DNA of 49,922 bases. Origin: DASZPL01 sp035550315. GTDB lineage: Bacteria > Actinomycetota > Actinomycetes > JAFAQI01. Under the pieces are notes generated by a model. The model saw nothing but the letters and a program-made list of their open reading frames with translations, was not told the DNA's origin and made no database searches. Made by a program: the position numbers and the translations under genes. Below, piece by piece: positions 32,007 through 40,056 of this stretch (position 1 is its first letter; each line of letters starts with the position of its first letter). The stretch spans positions 1-49,922 of the forward strand of contig DASZPL010000004.1 of NCBI GenBank assembly GCA_035550315.1, in the 5' to 3' direction.

Positions 32007-32897
32007 TCATCCTGCCGTAACCGGCCCCGGGGCGAACTCGGTGCGCGCGGCCAGGGCGCGTAGCTCGTCGGCCAGCTCGCTCGGGTATTCCAGCGGCAGG
32101 AAGTGGCTGCCGGGGAGCACCCGGAGATCGGCGTGCGGGATGCACGCCGCAGCCGCCCGCATGTCGTCCAGCGAGGTGATCACGTCGTGTCGCCCGGCGA
32201 CGAGCGTGACCGGCTCGGTGACGAAGGCGAGATCCATTGGCTCGTGCAGTGAGCCCGCCAGCGCCAGCGTGAAGTACCACCGGAAGTCGTGCTCGCGGAA
32301 CTCCTCCAGTGCGGGCAGCAGCCATTCCGGCTGCGCCGCCGGCGTCACCAAGCCGCTGTGGCTGATGATCCGGGCCGTCGTACGCGTCAACGGCGTGTGC
32401 CGGAAGCCCCAGGACAGCGCCGGCCCGAGCGCCTTGGCGGTCTTCGCTCCGGCGACGCCGAGCCGGTGGCGCAGCGGCCGGGGGACGCGCAGCGGCCCGC
32501 CGATCGCTTGAAACGTCCCGCCCGGCACGCCGGCGACCGCGAGCACTCCCGCGACCCGTTCCGGGTGTTGCCGCGCGAGCTCGAAGCCGATGTTGACGCC
32601 GAGCGACCAGCAAGCCAGCAGCGCGCGGTCGAGCCCCTGGTGATCCATCAGCGCGAGTACGTCGGCCATGTGGTCGTCGATCGAGATCCGGCTTTCGTCC
32701 GCAGGCCGGTCGCTGCCCCCGGTGCCGCGGTAGTACCAGCTGCACACCTGGAAGCCGGAGTCGGCGGCCGCCACGACCGGCCACGCGATCGGCGGCGTAC
32801 CGAGGCCGTTGCAGATCACTACCGGGATGCCGGCGCCGTCGTTGTGCCAGCCCGCGATCGTCGTCCCGTCCGCACTGTCAAACGTGAACCTGGACAT
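32007..32897 (-). CDS. Alpha/beta-fold hydrolase
   Basis: 296 residues, cytoplasmic. The nucleophile elbow is CWSLGVN (Ser97 in a variant G-x-S-x-G with Cys in the first position), the acid is in AGRHDV, and the catalytic histidine is in PGSHFLP. A cap region (about 125-215) lies between. The oxyanion strand reads VVICNGLGTPPIAWP. The family includes esterases, haloperoxidase-like and C-C bond hydrolases; the substrate is not predictable. Divergent from ilvD with a 44-bp gap. Confidence 0.88.
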   Translation of the reverse strand: MSRFTFDSADGTTIAGWHNDGAGIPVVICNGLGTPPIAWPVVAAADSGFQVCSWYYRGTGGSDRPADESRISIDDHMADVLALMDHQGLDRALLACWSLGVNIGFELARQHPERVAGVLAVAGVPGGTFQAIGGPLRVPRPLRHRLGVAGAKTAKALGPALSWGFRHTPLTRTTARIISHSGLVTPAAQPEWLLPALEEFREHDFRWYFTLALAGSLHEPMDLAFVTEPVTLVAGRHDVITSLDDMRAAAACIPHADLRVLPGSHFLPLEYPSELADELRALAARTEFAPGPVTAG

Positions 32898-32929
32898 GGC
32901 CCGGCGATCGTAACGGCTGTGCGTGTGCC

Positions 32930-32935
32930 TAATCT
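32930..32935 (+). promoter_or_regulatory. -10 element of a leaderless ilvD promoter
   Basis: TAATCT lies exactly 6 nt upstream of the GTG at 32942; no Shine-Dalgarno is present. Confidence 0.6.
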
Positions 32936-32941
32936 CTTGGC

Positions 32942-34612
32942 GTGGATCGCAAGCCGCGCAGCCGTGACGTGACCGATGGATACGAGCGCGCGCCCGCCCG
33001 CGCGATGCTGCGAGCCGTCGGGCTGACCGACGCCGACTGGGACAAGCCGCAGATCGGCATCGCCTCGTCGTGGAACGAAATCACGCCGTGCAACCTGTCC
33101 CTGGACCGGCTGGCGCAGCGGGCCAAGGACGGCGTGCGGCAGGCCGGTGGCGTGCCGCTCGAGTTCGGCACCATCTCGGTGTCGGACGGGATCTCGATGG
33201 GACACGAGGGCATGCACGCCTCGCTCGTGTCACGCGAGGTCATCGCCGACTCGGTCGAGACCGTGATGTTCGCTGAGCGGTTCGACGGGTCGGTGCTGCT
33301 CGCCGGCTGCGACAAGTCGCTGCCGGGGATGGTCATGGCGGCGGCCCGGCTGGATCTCGCCGCCGTGTTCCTGTACGCCGGCACCAGCCTGCCCGGCCGG
33401 CTCGACGACCGCGACCTCAACATCGTCGACGTCTTCGAGGGCGTCGGAGCCTGCGCGCTCGGCCGGATCACCGTCGACGAGCTCGGCGAGATCGAGCGTC
33501 GTACCTGCCCGGGCGAGGGTGCCTGTGCCGGGATGTTCACCGCCAACACGATGGCGAGCGCGATCGAGGCGCTCGGCCTCTCGCTGCCCGGCAGTGCCTC
33601 GCCGCCGGCCGTGGACCGGCGCCGCGAGGAGTACGCGCTGCGCTCCGGTGAGGCGGTGGTCGCGATGCTCGAGGCCGGCACGACCGCGCGCGACATCCTG
33701 ACCAAGCCGGCGTTCGAGAACGCGATCACCGTCGTGATGGCGCTGGGCGGATCCACCAACGCAGTGCTCCACCTGCTCGCGATCGCGCACGAGGCCGGCG
33801 TGGACTTGACGCTGGACGACTTCAACCGGATCGGTGACCGCACGCCACATCTGGCCGACGTGAAGCCGTTCGGCCGGTTCGCGATGGCCGACGTCGACCG
33901 CGTCGGGGGCATTCCGGTGGTGATGCGGGCGCTGCTCGACGCCGGCCTGCTGCACGGCGACTGCCTCACGGTGAGCGGCCGCAGCGTCGCGGACAACCTG
34001 GCCGAGATCGCGCCGCCCGACCCGGATGGCGCGGTCATCCGCGCGGTCGCGGAACCGATTCACAAGACCGGCGGGCTCACCATCCTGAAGGGCTCGCTCG
34101 CCCCCGAGGGCGCGGTGGTCAAGACCGCCGGCGTCGACCGCGACGTGTTTGAGGGCACCGCCCGGGTCTTCGACACCGAGCAGCCCGCGATGGCCGCCTG
34201 CCTGGCCGGCGAGCTGAAGCCGGGCGACGTCGTCGTCATCCGCTACGAGGGGCCGCGCGGCGGCCCAGGCATGCGCGAGATGCTCGCGATCACCGGCGCG
34301 ATCAAGGGCGCGGGCCTCGGCAAGGACGTGCTGCTGCTGACCGACGGCCGGTTCTCGGGCGGTACGACGGGGCTATGCGTCGGGCACGTCGCGCCGGAGG
34401 CGACCGACGGCGGCCCGATCGCGTTCGTCCGCGACGGCGACCCGATCCGGCTCGACGTCAACAGCCGCCGGCTCGACCTGCTGGTCGACGACGCCGAGCT
34501 GCAGCGCCGCCGCAACGGCTGGGCGCCGCCGCCGCCGCGCTACCCGACCGGCGTGTTCGGCAAGTACGTCAAGTTGGTGCGCTCCGCCGCCCAAGGCGCC
34601 GTCTGCGGCTAA
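32942..34612 (+). CDS. ilvD: Dihydroxy-acid dehydratase
   Basis: 556 residues; dehydrates 2,3-dihydroxy-isovalerate and -methylvalerate in valine/isoleucine synthesis. Three iron-sulfur cysteines can be assigned: Cys50 (ITPCNL), Cys123 (AGCDKS) and Cys195 (GEGACAGMFTANTM). The spacing is that of the [2Fe-2S] type. The C-terminal swivel domain carries GPRGGPGMREML and DGRFSGGTTGLCVGH. Leaderless GTG start. Followed by a long inverted repeat and then the ilvBNC attenuator, so ilvD is probably transcribed separately. Confidence 0.97.
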   Translation: MDRKPRSRDVTDGYERAPARAMLRAVGLTDADWDKPQIGIASSWNEITPCNLSLDRLAQRAKDGVRQAGGVPLEFGTISVSDGISMGHEGMHASLVSREVIADSVETVMFAERFDGSVLLAGCDKSLPGMVMAAARLDLAAVFLYAGTSLPGRLDDRDLNIVDVFEGVGACALGRITVDELGEIERRTCPGEGACAGMFTANTMASAIEALGLSLPGSASPPAVDRRREEYALRSGEAVVAMLEAGTTARDILTKPAFENAITVVMALGGSTNAVLHLLAIAHEAGVDLTLDDFNRIGDRTPHLADVKPFGRFAMADVDRVGGIPVVMRALLDAGLLHGDCLTVSGRSVADNLAEIAPPDPDGAVIRAVAEPIHKTGGLTILKGSLAPEGAVVKTAGVDRDVFEGTARVFDTEQPAMAACLAGELKPGDVVVIRYEGPRGGPGMREMLAITGAIKGAGLGKDVLLLTDGRFSGGTTGLCVGHVAPEATDGGPIAFVRDGDPIRLDVNSRRLDLLVDDAELQRRRNGWAPPPPRYPTGVFGKYVKLVRSAAQGAVCG

Positions 34613-34621
34613 CCCAACCCC

Positions 34622-34699
34622 CCCGCAGATCTTCGCGTAACCGCACGAAATCGGCCGTGACACGCCGTACCCGCGTGCGACTGCGCGAAGATCTGCGGG
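34622..34699. repeat. Long inverted repeat between ilvD and the ilv leader
   Basis: CCCGCAGATCTTCGCG (34622-34637) and CGCGAAGATCTGCGGG (34684-34699) are perfect 16-bp arms separated by 46 bp. Inside them CGCACG (34642-34647) pairs with CGTGCG (34674-34679). Each arm also contains the self-complementary CAGATCTTCG-like core AGATCT. It could end ilvD transcription or be a degenerate mobile palindrome. Confidence 0.85.
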
Positions 34700-34709
34700 T
34701 GGTGATGGT

Positions 34710-34738
34710 TTGACGGGGGCGCAGCGATGGTCCACTCT
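34710..34738 (+). promoter_or_regulatory. Promoter of the ilvBNC operon
   Basis: TTGACG (34710-34715), a 17-bp spacer and CACTCT (34733-34738) are followed 6 nt later by the GTG of the leader peptide. The -10 deviates from TANNNT only at position 1. The transcript would begin at or very near the leader-peptide GTG. Confidence 0.7.
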
Positions 34739-34744
34739 TGGTGC

Positions 34745-34783
34745 GTGCGGCGAATTCTCGTAGTCCTGGAGCACGTGGTCTGA
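34745..34783 (+). CDS. ilvL: Branched-chain amino acid leader peptide of the ilvBNC attenuator
   Basis: GTG at 34745 opens a 12-codon frame, MRRILVVLEHVV, ending in TGA at 34781-34783. Seven of twelve residues are Ile, Leu or Val, so ribosome progress would report the charging of all three branched-chain tRNAs. The stop lies between the arms of the first RNA hairpin, and an intrinsic terminator follows. No Shine-Dalgarno; the GTG is at the expected transcription start. Confidence 0.85.
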   Translation: MRRILVVLEHVV

Positions 34784-34801
34784 GCAACCCCGACCACGTG
34801 C
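34771..34801 (+). promoter_or_regulatory. Pause/anti-terminator hairpin of the ilvBNC attenuator
   Basis: GCACGTGGTC (34771-34780), overlapping the last Val-rich codons of the leader peptide, is perfectly complementary to GACCACGTGC (34792-34801). A ribosome stalled on the Val/Leu codons would occupy the left arm and change folding of the RNA downstream. Confidence 0.75.
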
Positions 34802-34802
34802 C

Positions 34803-34832
34803 GCCCCTCAGCGCTTTGCGCGAGGGGCTTTT
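34803..34832 (+). terminator. Attenuator terminator upstream of ilvB
   Basis: GCCCCTC (34803-34809) pairs with GAGGGGC (34822-34828), with an inner GCGC/GCGC stem around TTT, then TTTT (34829-34832). This is one of the few hairpins in the window with a T-run. Confidence 0.85.
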
Positions 34833-34896
34833 GCATGTCATGGGCTAGCGACAACAGCCGAGCGGCACACCGACGAGGTACGACGAGAGAGCGGAA

Positions 34897-36708
34897 GTGA
34901 TGGCGGTGGAACGGGTGACCGGGGCGCAGGCGATGGTGCGCGCACTCGAGGAGCTGGACGCGCAAGTCGTGTTCGGCATCCCCGGCGGCGCGATCCTTCC
35001 GGCGTACGACCCGCTGTTCGACTCGACCCGGCTGCGCCACATCCTGGTCCGCCACGAGCAAGGCGCGGGCCACGCGGCGACCGGTTACGCGCAGGCCACC
35101 GGGCGGGTCGGCGTCTGCATGGCGACCAGCGGGCCGGGCGCGACCAACCTGGTCACGCCGATCGCCGACGCCTACATGGACTCGGTGCCGCTGGTCGCGA
35201 TCACCGGCCAGGTGCCGTCGGCCGCCATCGGCACGGACGCGTTCCAGGAAGCCGACATCTGCGGCATCACGATGCCGATCACCAAGCACAACTTCCTGGT
35301 GCAGGACGCCGACGACATCCCGCGCACCATTGCGGAGGCGTTCCACATCGCGGCGACCGGGCGGCCCGGTCCGGTGCTCGTCGACATCGCGAAGGACGCG
35401 CTGCAGGCGATGACCACGTTCGAGTGGCCGGTCGAGCTCCAGCTGCCCGGCTACCGACCCACCGCGCGCCCGCACAACAAGCAGATCCGGGAGGCCGCGC
35501 GGCTGATCACCAGCTCGCAGCGTCCGGTCCTCTACGTCGGCGGCGGCGTGCTGAAGGCGCACGCGACCGAGGAGCTGCGCGAGCTCGCCGAACTGACCGG
35601 TGCCCCGGTGGTCACGACGTTGATGGCGCGCGGCTCGTTCCCCGACTCGCATCCGCAGCACCTGGGCATGCCGGGGATGCACGGCACCGTCGCGGCGATC
35701 ACCGCACTGCAGCGCGCAGACCTGCTGATCGCGCTGGGCTCGCGGTTCGACGACCGGGTGACCGGCAAGCTGTCGAGCTTCGCGCCGCACGCGAAGGTGA
35801 TCCACGCCGACATCGACCCCGCGGAGATCTCGAAGAACCGGGTCGCCGACATCCCGATCGTCGGTGACGTCCGCGACGTGATGGCGGAGCTGGCCGCCGC
35901 GTTGCGCGCCGAGCACGAGGCCGGCAACCGCGCCGACTACTCCGCCTGGCGCCGGCAGTGCGACGGCTGGCGGCGTACCTATCCGCTGGGGTACGACGAC
36001 CCGTCGGACGGCAGCCTGGCGCCGCAGCGCGTGATCGAGCGGATCGGCGCGATCTGCGGCCCGGACACGGTGGTCGTGGCCGGCGTGGGCCAACACCAGA
36101 TGTGGGCGTCGCAGTTCATCAGCTACGAGCAGCCACACACCTGGATCAACTCCGGCGGGCTCGGCACGATGGGCTTCGCGGTGCCGGCGGCGATGGGCGC
36201 GAAGGTCGGGCGACCCGATGCGCTGGTGTGGGCGATCGACGGCGACGGCTGCTTCCAGATGACCAACCAGGAGCTCACCACCTGCGCGATCGAGGGCATC
36301 CCGATCAAGGTCGCCGTCATCAACAACGGCTCGCTCGGCATGGTGCGGCAGTGGCAGACGCTGTTCTACGGCGAGCGCTACTCCAACACCGACCTGGCCG
36401 CGAACCGGCCGACCTACGTGCCGGACTTCGTCATGCTCGCCGAGGCGATGGGGTGCGTCGGGCTGCGCTGCGACAACGCCGGCGACGTCGACGCGACGAT
36501 CGAGAAGGCGATGGCGATCACCGACGCGCCCGTGGTCGTCGACTTCGTGGTCGGCAAGGACGCGATGGTCTGGCCGATGGTCGCAGCCGGTACGTCGAAC
36601 GACGAGATCAAGATCGCGCGCGAGACCGCACCGGACTTCGACTACGAGATGGGCGAGGTCGCGACCGACGAAACGGTCGCGCGTGCCGAAGGAGCGACGG
36701 ATGAGTAA
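34897..36708 (+). CDS. ilvB: Acetolactate synthase large (catalytic) subunit
   Basis: 603 residues; ThDP-dependent condensation of pyruvate to acetolactate or acetohydroxybutyrate, the first common step of the Val/Leu/Ile pathway. N-terminal Pyr domain with GGAILPAYDP and the conserved glutamate in RHEQGAGHAA; FAD-binding middle domain; C-terminal PP domain with GDGCFQM followed by INNGSLGMVRQWQ (ThDP/Mg site). Start is GTG 34897 or ATG 34900; GGAAG lies immediately upstream. It overlaps ilvN by 8 bp. The mRNA is controlled by the attenuator upstream. Confidence 0.98.
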   Translation: MMAVERVTGAQAMVRALEELDAQVVFGIPGGAILPAYDPLFDSTRLRHILVRHEQGAGHAATGYAQATGRVGVCMATSGPGATNLVTPIADAYMDSVPLVAITGQVPSAAIGTDAFQEADICGITMPITKHNFLVQDADDIPRTIAEAFHIAATGRPGPVLVDIAKDALQAMTTFEWPVELQLPGYRPTARPHNKQIREAARLITSSQRPVLYVGGGVLKAHATEELRELAELTGAPVVTTLMARGSFPDSHPQHLGMPGMHGTVAAITALQRADLLIALGSRFDDRVTGKLSSFAPHAKVIHADIDPAEISKNRVADIPIVGDVRDVMAELAAALRAEHEAGNRADYSAWRRQCDGWRRTYPLGYDDPSDGSLAPQRVIERIGAICGPDTVVVAGVGQHQMWASQFISYEQPHTWINSGGLGTMGFAVPAAMGAKVGRPDALVWAIDGDGCFQMTNQELTTCAIEGIPIKVAVINNGSLGMVRQWQTLFYGERYSNTDLAANRPTYVPDFVMLAEAMGCVGLRCDNAGDVDATIEKAMAITDAPVVVDFVVGKDAMVWPMVAAGTSNDEIKIARETAPDFDYEMGEVATDETVARAEGATDE

Positions 36709-37225
36709 GCACACGCTCTCGGTGCTCGTCGAGAACAAGCCGGGCGTGCTCGCGCGGGTCGCCTCGCTGTTCTCGCGGCGCGGTTTCAACATCGACTCGC
36801 TCGCGGTTGGCCCGACCGAGCATCCCGACATCTCGCGGATGACGATCGTGGTCAACGTGGAGGAGCTGCCGCTCGAGCAGGTGACCAAGCAGCTCAACAA
36901 GCTGGTGAACGTGCTCAAGGTGGTCGAGCTCGACAACACCGCGTCGGTGCAGCGGGAGCTGCTGCTGGTCAAGGTGAAGGCCGACTTGGCCAGCCGCTCG
37001 CAGGTGCTCGAGGTCGTGCAGCTGTTCCGCGCGAAGGTGGTCGACGTCGCCGCCGACGCCGTGACGATCGAGGCCACCGGCACGGCAGATAAATTGGACG
37101 CCTTCATCCGGGTGCTCGAACCGTTCGGCATCCGGGAGCTCGTGCAATCCGGAATGGTCGCCGTCGCGCGCGGCGCCCGCAGCATCACCGACCGCACGCT
37201 GCGGCCGGTGGAGAGGACCGCTTAG
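36701..37225 (+). CDS. ilvN: Acetolactate synthase small (regulatory) subunit
   Basis: 174 residues with an N-terminal ACT domain (TLSVLVENKPGVLARVASLFSRRGFNIDSLAVG, start at residue 4) and the ALS_SS C-terminal domain (LLVKVKAD near 86, then RELVQSGMVAVARG). It binds valine and transmits feedback inhibition to IlvB. ATG at 36701 overlaps the ilvB stop by 8 bp, and GGAG lies 6 nt upstream within ilvB; the frame opens 6 codons earlier without support. Three bases separate it from ilvC. Confidence 0.97.
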   Translation: MSKHTLSVLVENKPGVLARVASLFSRRGFNIDSLAVGPTEHPDISRMTIVVNVEELPLEQVTKQLNKLVNVLKVVELDNTASVQRELLLVKVKADLASRSQVLEVVQLFRAKVVDVAADAVTIEATGTADKLDAFIRVLEPFGIRELVQSGMVAVARGARSITDRTLRPVERTA

Positions 37226-37228
37226 ACC

Positions 37229-38227
37229 ATGGCAGCAGAGATCTACTACGACGACGACGCCGACCTCGCGCTCGTCCAGGGCCGCAAGGTCGCGATCCTC
37301 GGCTACGGCTCGCAGGGGCACGCGCATGCGCTGAACCTCCGCGACTCCGGTGTCGACGTCCGGGTCGGCCTGCCGGAGGCCTCGAAGAGCCGGGCCGCGG
37401 TCGAGGCCGAGGGCGTCCGCGTGCTGACGCCGTACGACGCCTGCGCGGAGGCCGACCTGGTCATGGTGCTCGCGCCGGACACGGTGCAGCGGCAGCTGTT
37501 CAAGGACGCGATCGAGCCCAACCTCGGCGAGGGCGACGCGCTCTTCTTCGCCCACGGCTTCAACATCCGGTTCGGCTACATCCAGCCACCGGCGACGGTC
37601 GACGTCTGCATGATCGCGCCGAAGGGCCCGGGTCACCTGGTGCGCCGGCAGTTCCAGGAGGGGCGCGGCGTACCCTGCCTCGTCGCGGTCGAGCAGGACG
37701 CGACCGGCAGCGCCTGGCCGCTCGCGCTGTCCTACGGCAAGGGCATCGGCGGCACCCGCCCCGGCACGTTGAAGACCACGTTCACCGAGGAGACCGAGAC
37801 CGACCTGTTCGGCGAGCAGGCCGTGCTGTGCGGCGGCGTCTCGTCGCTGATCCTGGCCGGCTTCGAGACGCTCGTCGAGGCGGGCTACCAGCCGGAGGCG
37901 GCGTACTTCGAGTGCCTGCACGAGATGAAGCTGATCGTCGACCTGATCTACGAGGGCGGCCTGTCGAAGATGCGCTGGTCGATCTCGGACACGGCGGAGT
38001 ACGGCGACTACTCCCGAGGCCCGCGCGTGGTGACGGATGCCACCAAGCAGGAGATGAAGCGGATCCTCGGCGAGATCCAGGACGGCACCTTCGCCAAGGA
38101 GTGGATCGCGGAGGACGACGCCGGCCGGCCGAACTTCGACAAGCTGCGTGCCGAGGGCGCCGGCCACCCGATCGAGGAGGTCGGCGAGAAGCTGCGCGGC
38201 CTGATGAGCTGGATCCGCCAGGACTGA
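37229..38227 (+). CDS. ilvC: Ketol-acid reductoisomerase, class I
   Basis: 332 residues; isomerises and reduces acetolactate to dihydroxy-isovalerate. Rossmann motif GYGSQGHAHA (about 25-34); the cofactor-selecting loop GLPEASKSRAAVE carries the serine pair typical of NADPH-preferring short KARIs. The knotted C-terminal domain holds metal-binding acidic residues in TETDLFGEQAVLCGG and the ECLHEMKLIVDLIYEGG helix. The last gene of the attenuated ilvBNC operon. Confidence 0.98.
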   Translation: MAAEIYYDDDADLALVQGRKVAILGYGSQGHAHALNLRDSGVDVRVGLPEASKSRAAVEAEGVRVLTPYDACAEADLVMVLAPDTVQRQLFKDAIEPNLGEGDALFFAHGFNIRFGYIQPPATVDVCMIAPKGPGHLVRRQFQEGRGVPCLVAVEQDATGSAWPLALSYGKGIGGTRPGTLKTTFTEETETDLFGEQAVLCGGVSSLILAGFETLVEAGYQPEAAYFECLHEMKLIVDLIYEGGLSKMRWSISDTAEYGDYSRGPRVVTDATKQEMKRILGEIQDGTFAKEWIAEDDAGRPNFDKLRAEGAGHPIEEVGEKLRGLMSWIRQD

Positions 38228-38241
38228 ACGCCGTCCGTCGG

Positions 38242-38247
38242 TAGGGT
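38242..38247 (+). promoter_or_regulatory. -10 element of a leaderless serA promoter
   Basis: TAGGGT lies exactly 6 nt upstream of the ATG at 38254; no Shine-Dalgarno in the 26-bp gap after ilvC. Confidence 0.6.
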
Positions 38248-38253
38248 TCCGGC

Positions 38254-39846
38254 ATGCCGAAACCAGTGGTGCTCGTCGCTGAAGAACTGGCGCCGAGCGC
38301 GCTGGAGGTGCTCGCCGGCGACTTCGACGTCCGGCAGGTCGATGGCACCGACCGGTCGGCGCTGCTGGCCGCGCTCGTCGATGCCGACGCGGTGATTGTC
38401 CGCAGCGCGACCCAGATCGACGCCGAAGCGCTCGACGCCGCGCCGCGGCTGCAGGTCGTCGCGCGAGCCGGGGTGGGGCTGGACAACGTCGACGTCGACG
38501 CCGCCACCCCACGCGGCGTGCTCGTCGTCAACGCCCCGACGTCGAACATCGTCTCCGCGGCCGAGCACGCGGTGGCGCTGCTGCTCGCGGCCGCCCGTCG
38601 GATCCCCGCGGCCGACGCCAGCCTGAAGGGCGGCGCCTGGAAGCGCAGCACGTTCAGCGGCATCGAGATCGCTGACAAGACGGTCGGCGTCGTCGGCCTC
38701 GGCCGGGTTGGCGTGCTGTTCGCGCAGCGGATGCAGGCGTTCGAGGTGCGGTTGCTCGCCTACGACCCGTATGTCCCCGCCGCGCGGGCCGCGCAGCTCG
38801 GCGTCCAGCTGGTCAGCCTCGACGAGCTGCTGCAGGAGAGCGACTTCGTCTCCATCCATCTGCCGAAGACCCCCGAGACCCAAGGCCTGATCGGTGAGCG
38901 GGAGCTCGGGTTGGTCAAGCCCGGCGCGATCCTGGTCAACGCCGCCCGCGGCGGTCTGGTCGACGAGCACGCGGTCGCGCAGGCGCTGAAGTCCGGCCGG
39001 CTCGCCGGCGTCGGCCTCGACGTGTTCGCCACCGAGCCGTGCACCGACTCGCCGGTCTTTGCCGAGCCCAACGCGGTCGTGACACCGCACCTGGGCGCGT
39101 CGACACCGGAGGCGCAGGACAAGGCGGGCCTCGCCGTCGCGCGGTCGGTGAAGCTCGCGCTGGCCGGCGACTTCGTGCCCGACGCGGTCAACGTGCAAGG
39201 CGGTGCCGTCGCCGAGGAGCTGCGCCCGAGCCTGCCGCTGATCGAGCGGCTGGGCCGAATGTTCACCGCGATCGCCGGCGGCGTGCCAGCCAACCTGACG
39301 GTCGAGATCAAGGGCGAGATCGCCGCGTTCGACGTCTCCGTGCTCCAGCTCGCCGCGTTGAAGGGCGTGTTCACCGACGTCGTTGAAGACCAGGTCACCT
39401 ACGTCAACGCCCCGCTGCTCGCAGCCGAGCGCGGCGTCGAGCTGACCCTGACGTCGACCGAGGAGTCGCCTGACTACCGCAACCTGCTGACGGTGCGCGG
39501 CGCGCTGACCGACGGCCAGGTCGTCTCGGTCGGCGGCAACCTGACCGGACCGCGGATGGTGCAGAAGCTGGTCGACGTCAACGGCTTCGACCTCGAGGTC
39601 GCGATCAGCGAGCACATGGTGTTCGCGACGTACGACGACCGCCCGGGCATCGTCGGGCAGGTGGGCCAGCTGCTCGGGACCGCCGGCGTGAACATCGCCG
39701 GCATGCAGGTCGCCCGTCGCGCCGCCGGCGGCGCCGCACTCATGGTGCTCACCGTCGACTCGGCGATCCCGGCGGCGGTGCTGGACGACATCGCCGCGGC
39801 GGTTGGCGCCTCGGCGGTGCACGCCGTACATCTGCCGAACGACTGA
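38254..39846 (+). CDS. serA: D-3-phosphoglycerate dehydrogenase, long type with ASB and ACT domains
   Basis: 530 residues; first committed step of serine synthesis. Substrate and NAD domains show GLGRVGVLFAQ (Rossmann, about 148-158), an arginine in ARGGLVDEHAVAQ (about 232-244) and the catalytic His in TPHLGASTPEAQ. The long form adds an allosteric substrate-binding domain (about 320-450) and a C-terminal ACT domain (ATYDDRPGIVGQVGQLLG, near 450) for serine inhibition, as in M. tuberculosis SerA1. Leaderless start. Position between ilvC and leuA is conserved in mycobacteria as I recall it. Confidence 0.97.
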   Translation: MPKPVVLVAEELAPSALEVLAGDFDVRQVDGTDRSALLAALVDADAVIVRSATQIDAEALDAAPRLQVVARAGVGLDNVDVDAATPRGVLVVNAPTSNIVSAAEHAVALLLAAARRIPAADASLKGGAWKRSTFSGIEIADKTVGVVGLGRVGVLFAQRMQAFEVRLLAYDPYVPAARAAQLGVQLVSLDELLQESDFVSIHLPKTPETQGLIGERELGLVKPGAILVNAARGGLVDEHAVAQALKSGRLAGVGLDVFATEPCTDSPVFAEPNAVVTPHLGASTPEAQDKAGLAVARSVKLALAGDFVPDAVNVQGGAVAEELRPSLPLIERLGRMFTAIAGGVPANLTVEIKGEIAAFDVSVLQLAALKGVFTDVVEDQVTYVNAPLLAAERGVELTLTSTEESPDYRNLLTVRGALTDGQVVSVGGNLTGPRMVQKLVDVNGFDLEVAISEHMVFATYDDRPGIVGQVGQLLGTAGVNIAGMQVARRAAGGAALMVLTVDSAIPAAVLDDIAAAVGASAVHAVHLPND

Positions 39847-39855
39847 CCAAACTGC

Positions 39856-39887
39856 CTCAGACGTAATGGTGCTCAGACGTAATGGTG
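39856..39887 (+). repeat. Perfect tandem 16-bp direct repeat upstream of the leuA leader promoter
   Basis: CTCAGACGTAATGGTG at 39856-39871 is repeated exactly at 39872-39887. Relative to the inferred transcription start at 39924 it covers about -68 to -37, where an activator or a side-by-side DNA-binding dimer would sit. Confidence 0.85.
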
Positions 39888-39910
39888 GTGCGCCGGATCG
39901 GTCGATTTGA

Positions 39911-39916
39911 TACCTT
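39911..39916 (+). promoter_or_regulatory. -10 element of the leuA leader transcript
   Basis: TACCTT lies 7 nt upstream of the leader-peptide ATG at 39924. No good -35 is visible (39888-39893 reads GTGCGC-like sequence), which fits a promoter needing an activator bound at the adjacent tandem repeat. Confidence 0.55.
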
Positions 39917-39923
39917 GATCGCG

Positions 39924-39956
39924 ATGCGCGGATTGCTGCTCCTTACCCGCCCGTAG
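39924..39956 (+). CDS. leuL: Leucine leader peptide of the leuA attenuator
   Basis: ATG at 39924 opens a ten-codon frame, MRGLLLLTRP, ending in TAG at 39954-39956. Four consecutive leucine codons, each different (TTG CTG CTC CTT), sample several leucine tRNAs. The stop codon overlaps the left arm of the first RNA stem. No Shine-Dalgarno, and the transcription start is predicted at the ATG itself. Confidence 0.85.
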   Translation: MRGLLLLTRP

Positions 39957-40007
39957 CGGGGTCGCGTCGACCGGCCCCCCGCTGCGGGGCTTGGGCCTGC
40001 CAGCAGG
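39955..40007 (+). promoter_or_regulatory. Competing RNA stems of the leuA attenuator
   Basis: AGCGGGG (39955-39961) can pair with CCCCGCT (39977-39983). The same right arm can instead form a downstream stem, GCCCC (39974-39978) with GGGGC (39986-39990). A further stem is CCTGC (39996-40000) with GCAGG (40003-40007). Mutually exclusive pairing next to a Leu-rich peptide indicates attenuation; there is no clear T-run, so control could be at termination or at leuA translation. Confidence 0.65.
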
Positions 40008-40056
40008 TGCGCCAGATCCGCCGGTCTCCCGCCTCTCTTGAGTGGAGCTCCCTGCG

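Noticed and set aside
34622..34699. Insertion sequence ends
   Set aside because: Perfect arms but only 46 bp between them, no transposase and no flanking target duplication visible.
39847..40056. T-box riboswitch before leuA
   Set aside because: No T-box consensus or specifier loop; the Leu-rich leader peptide explains the region better.
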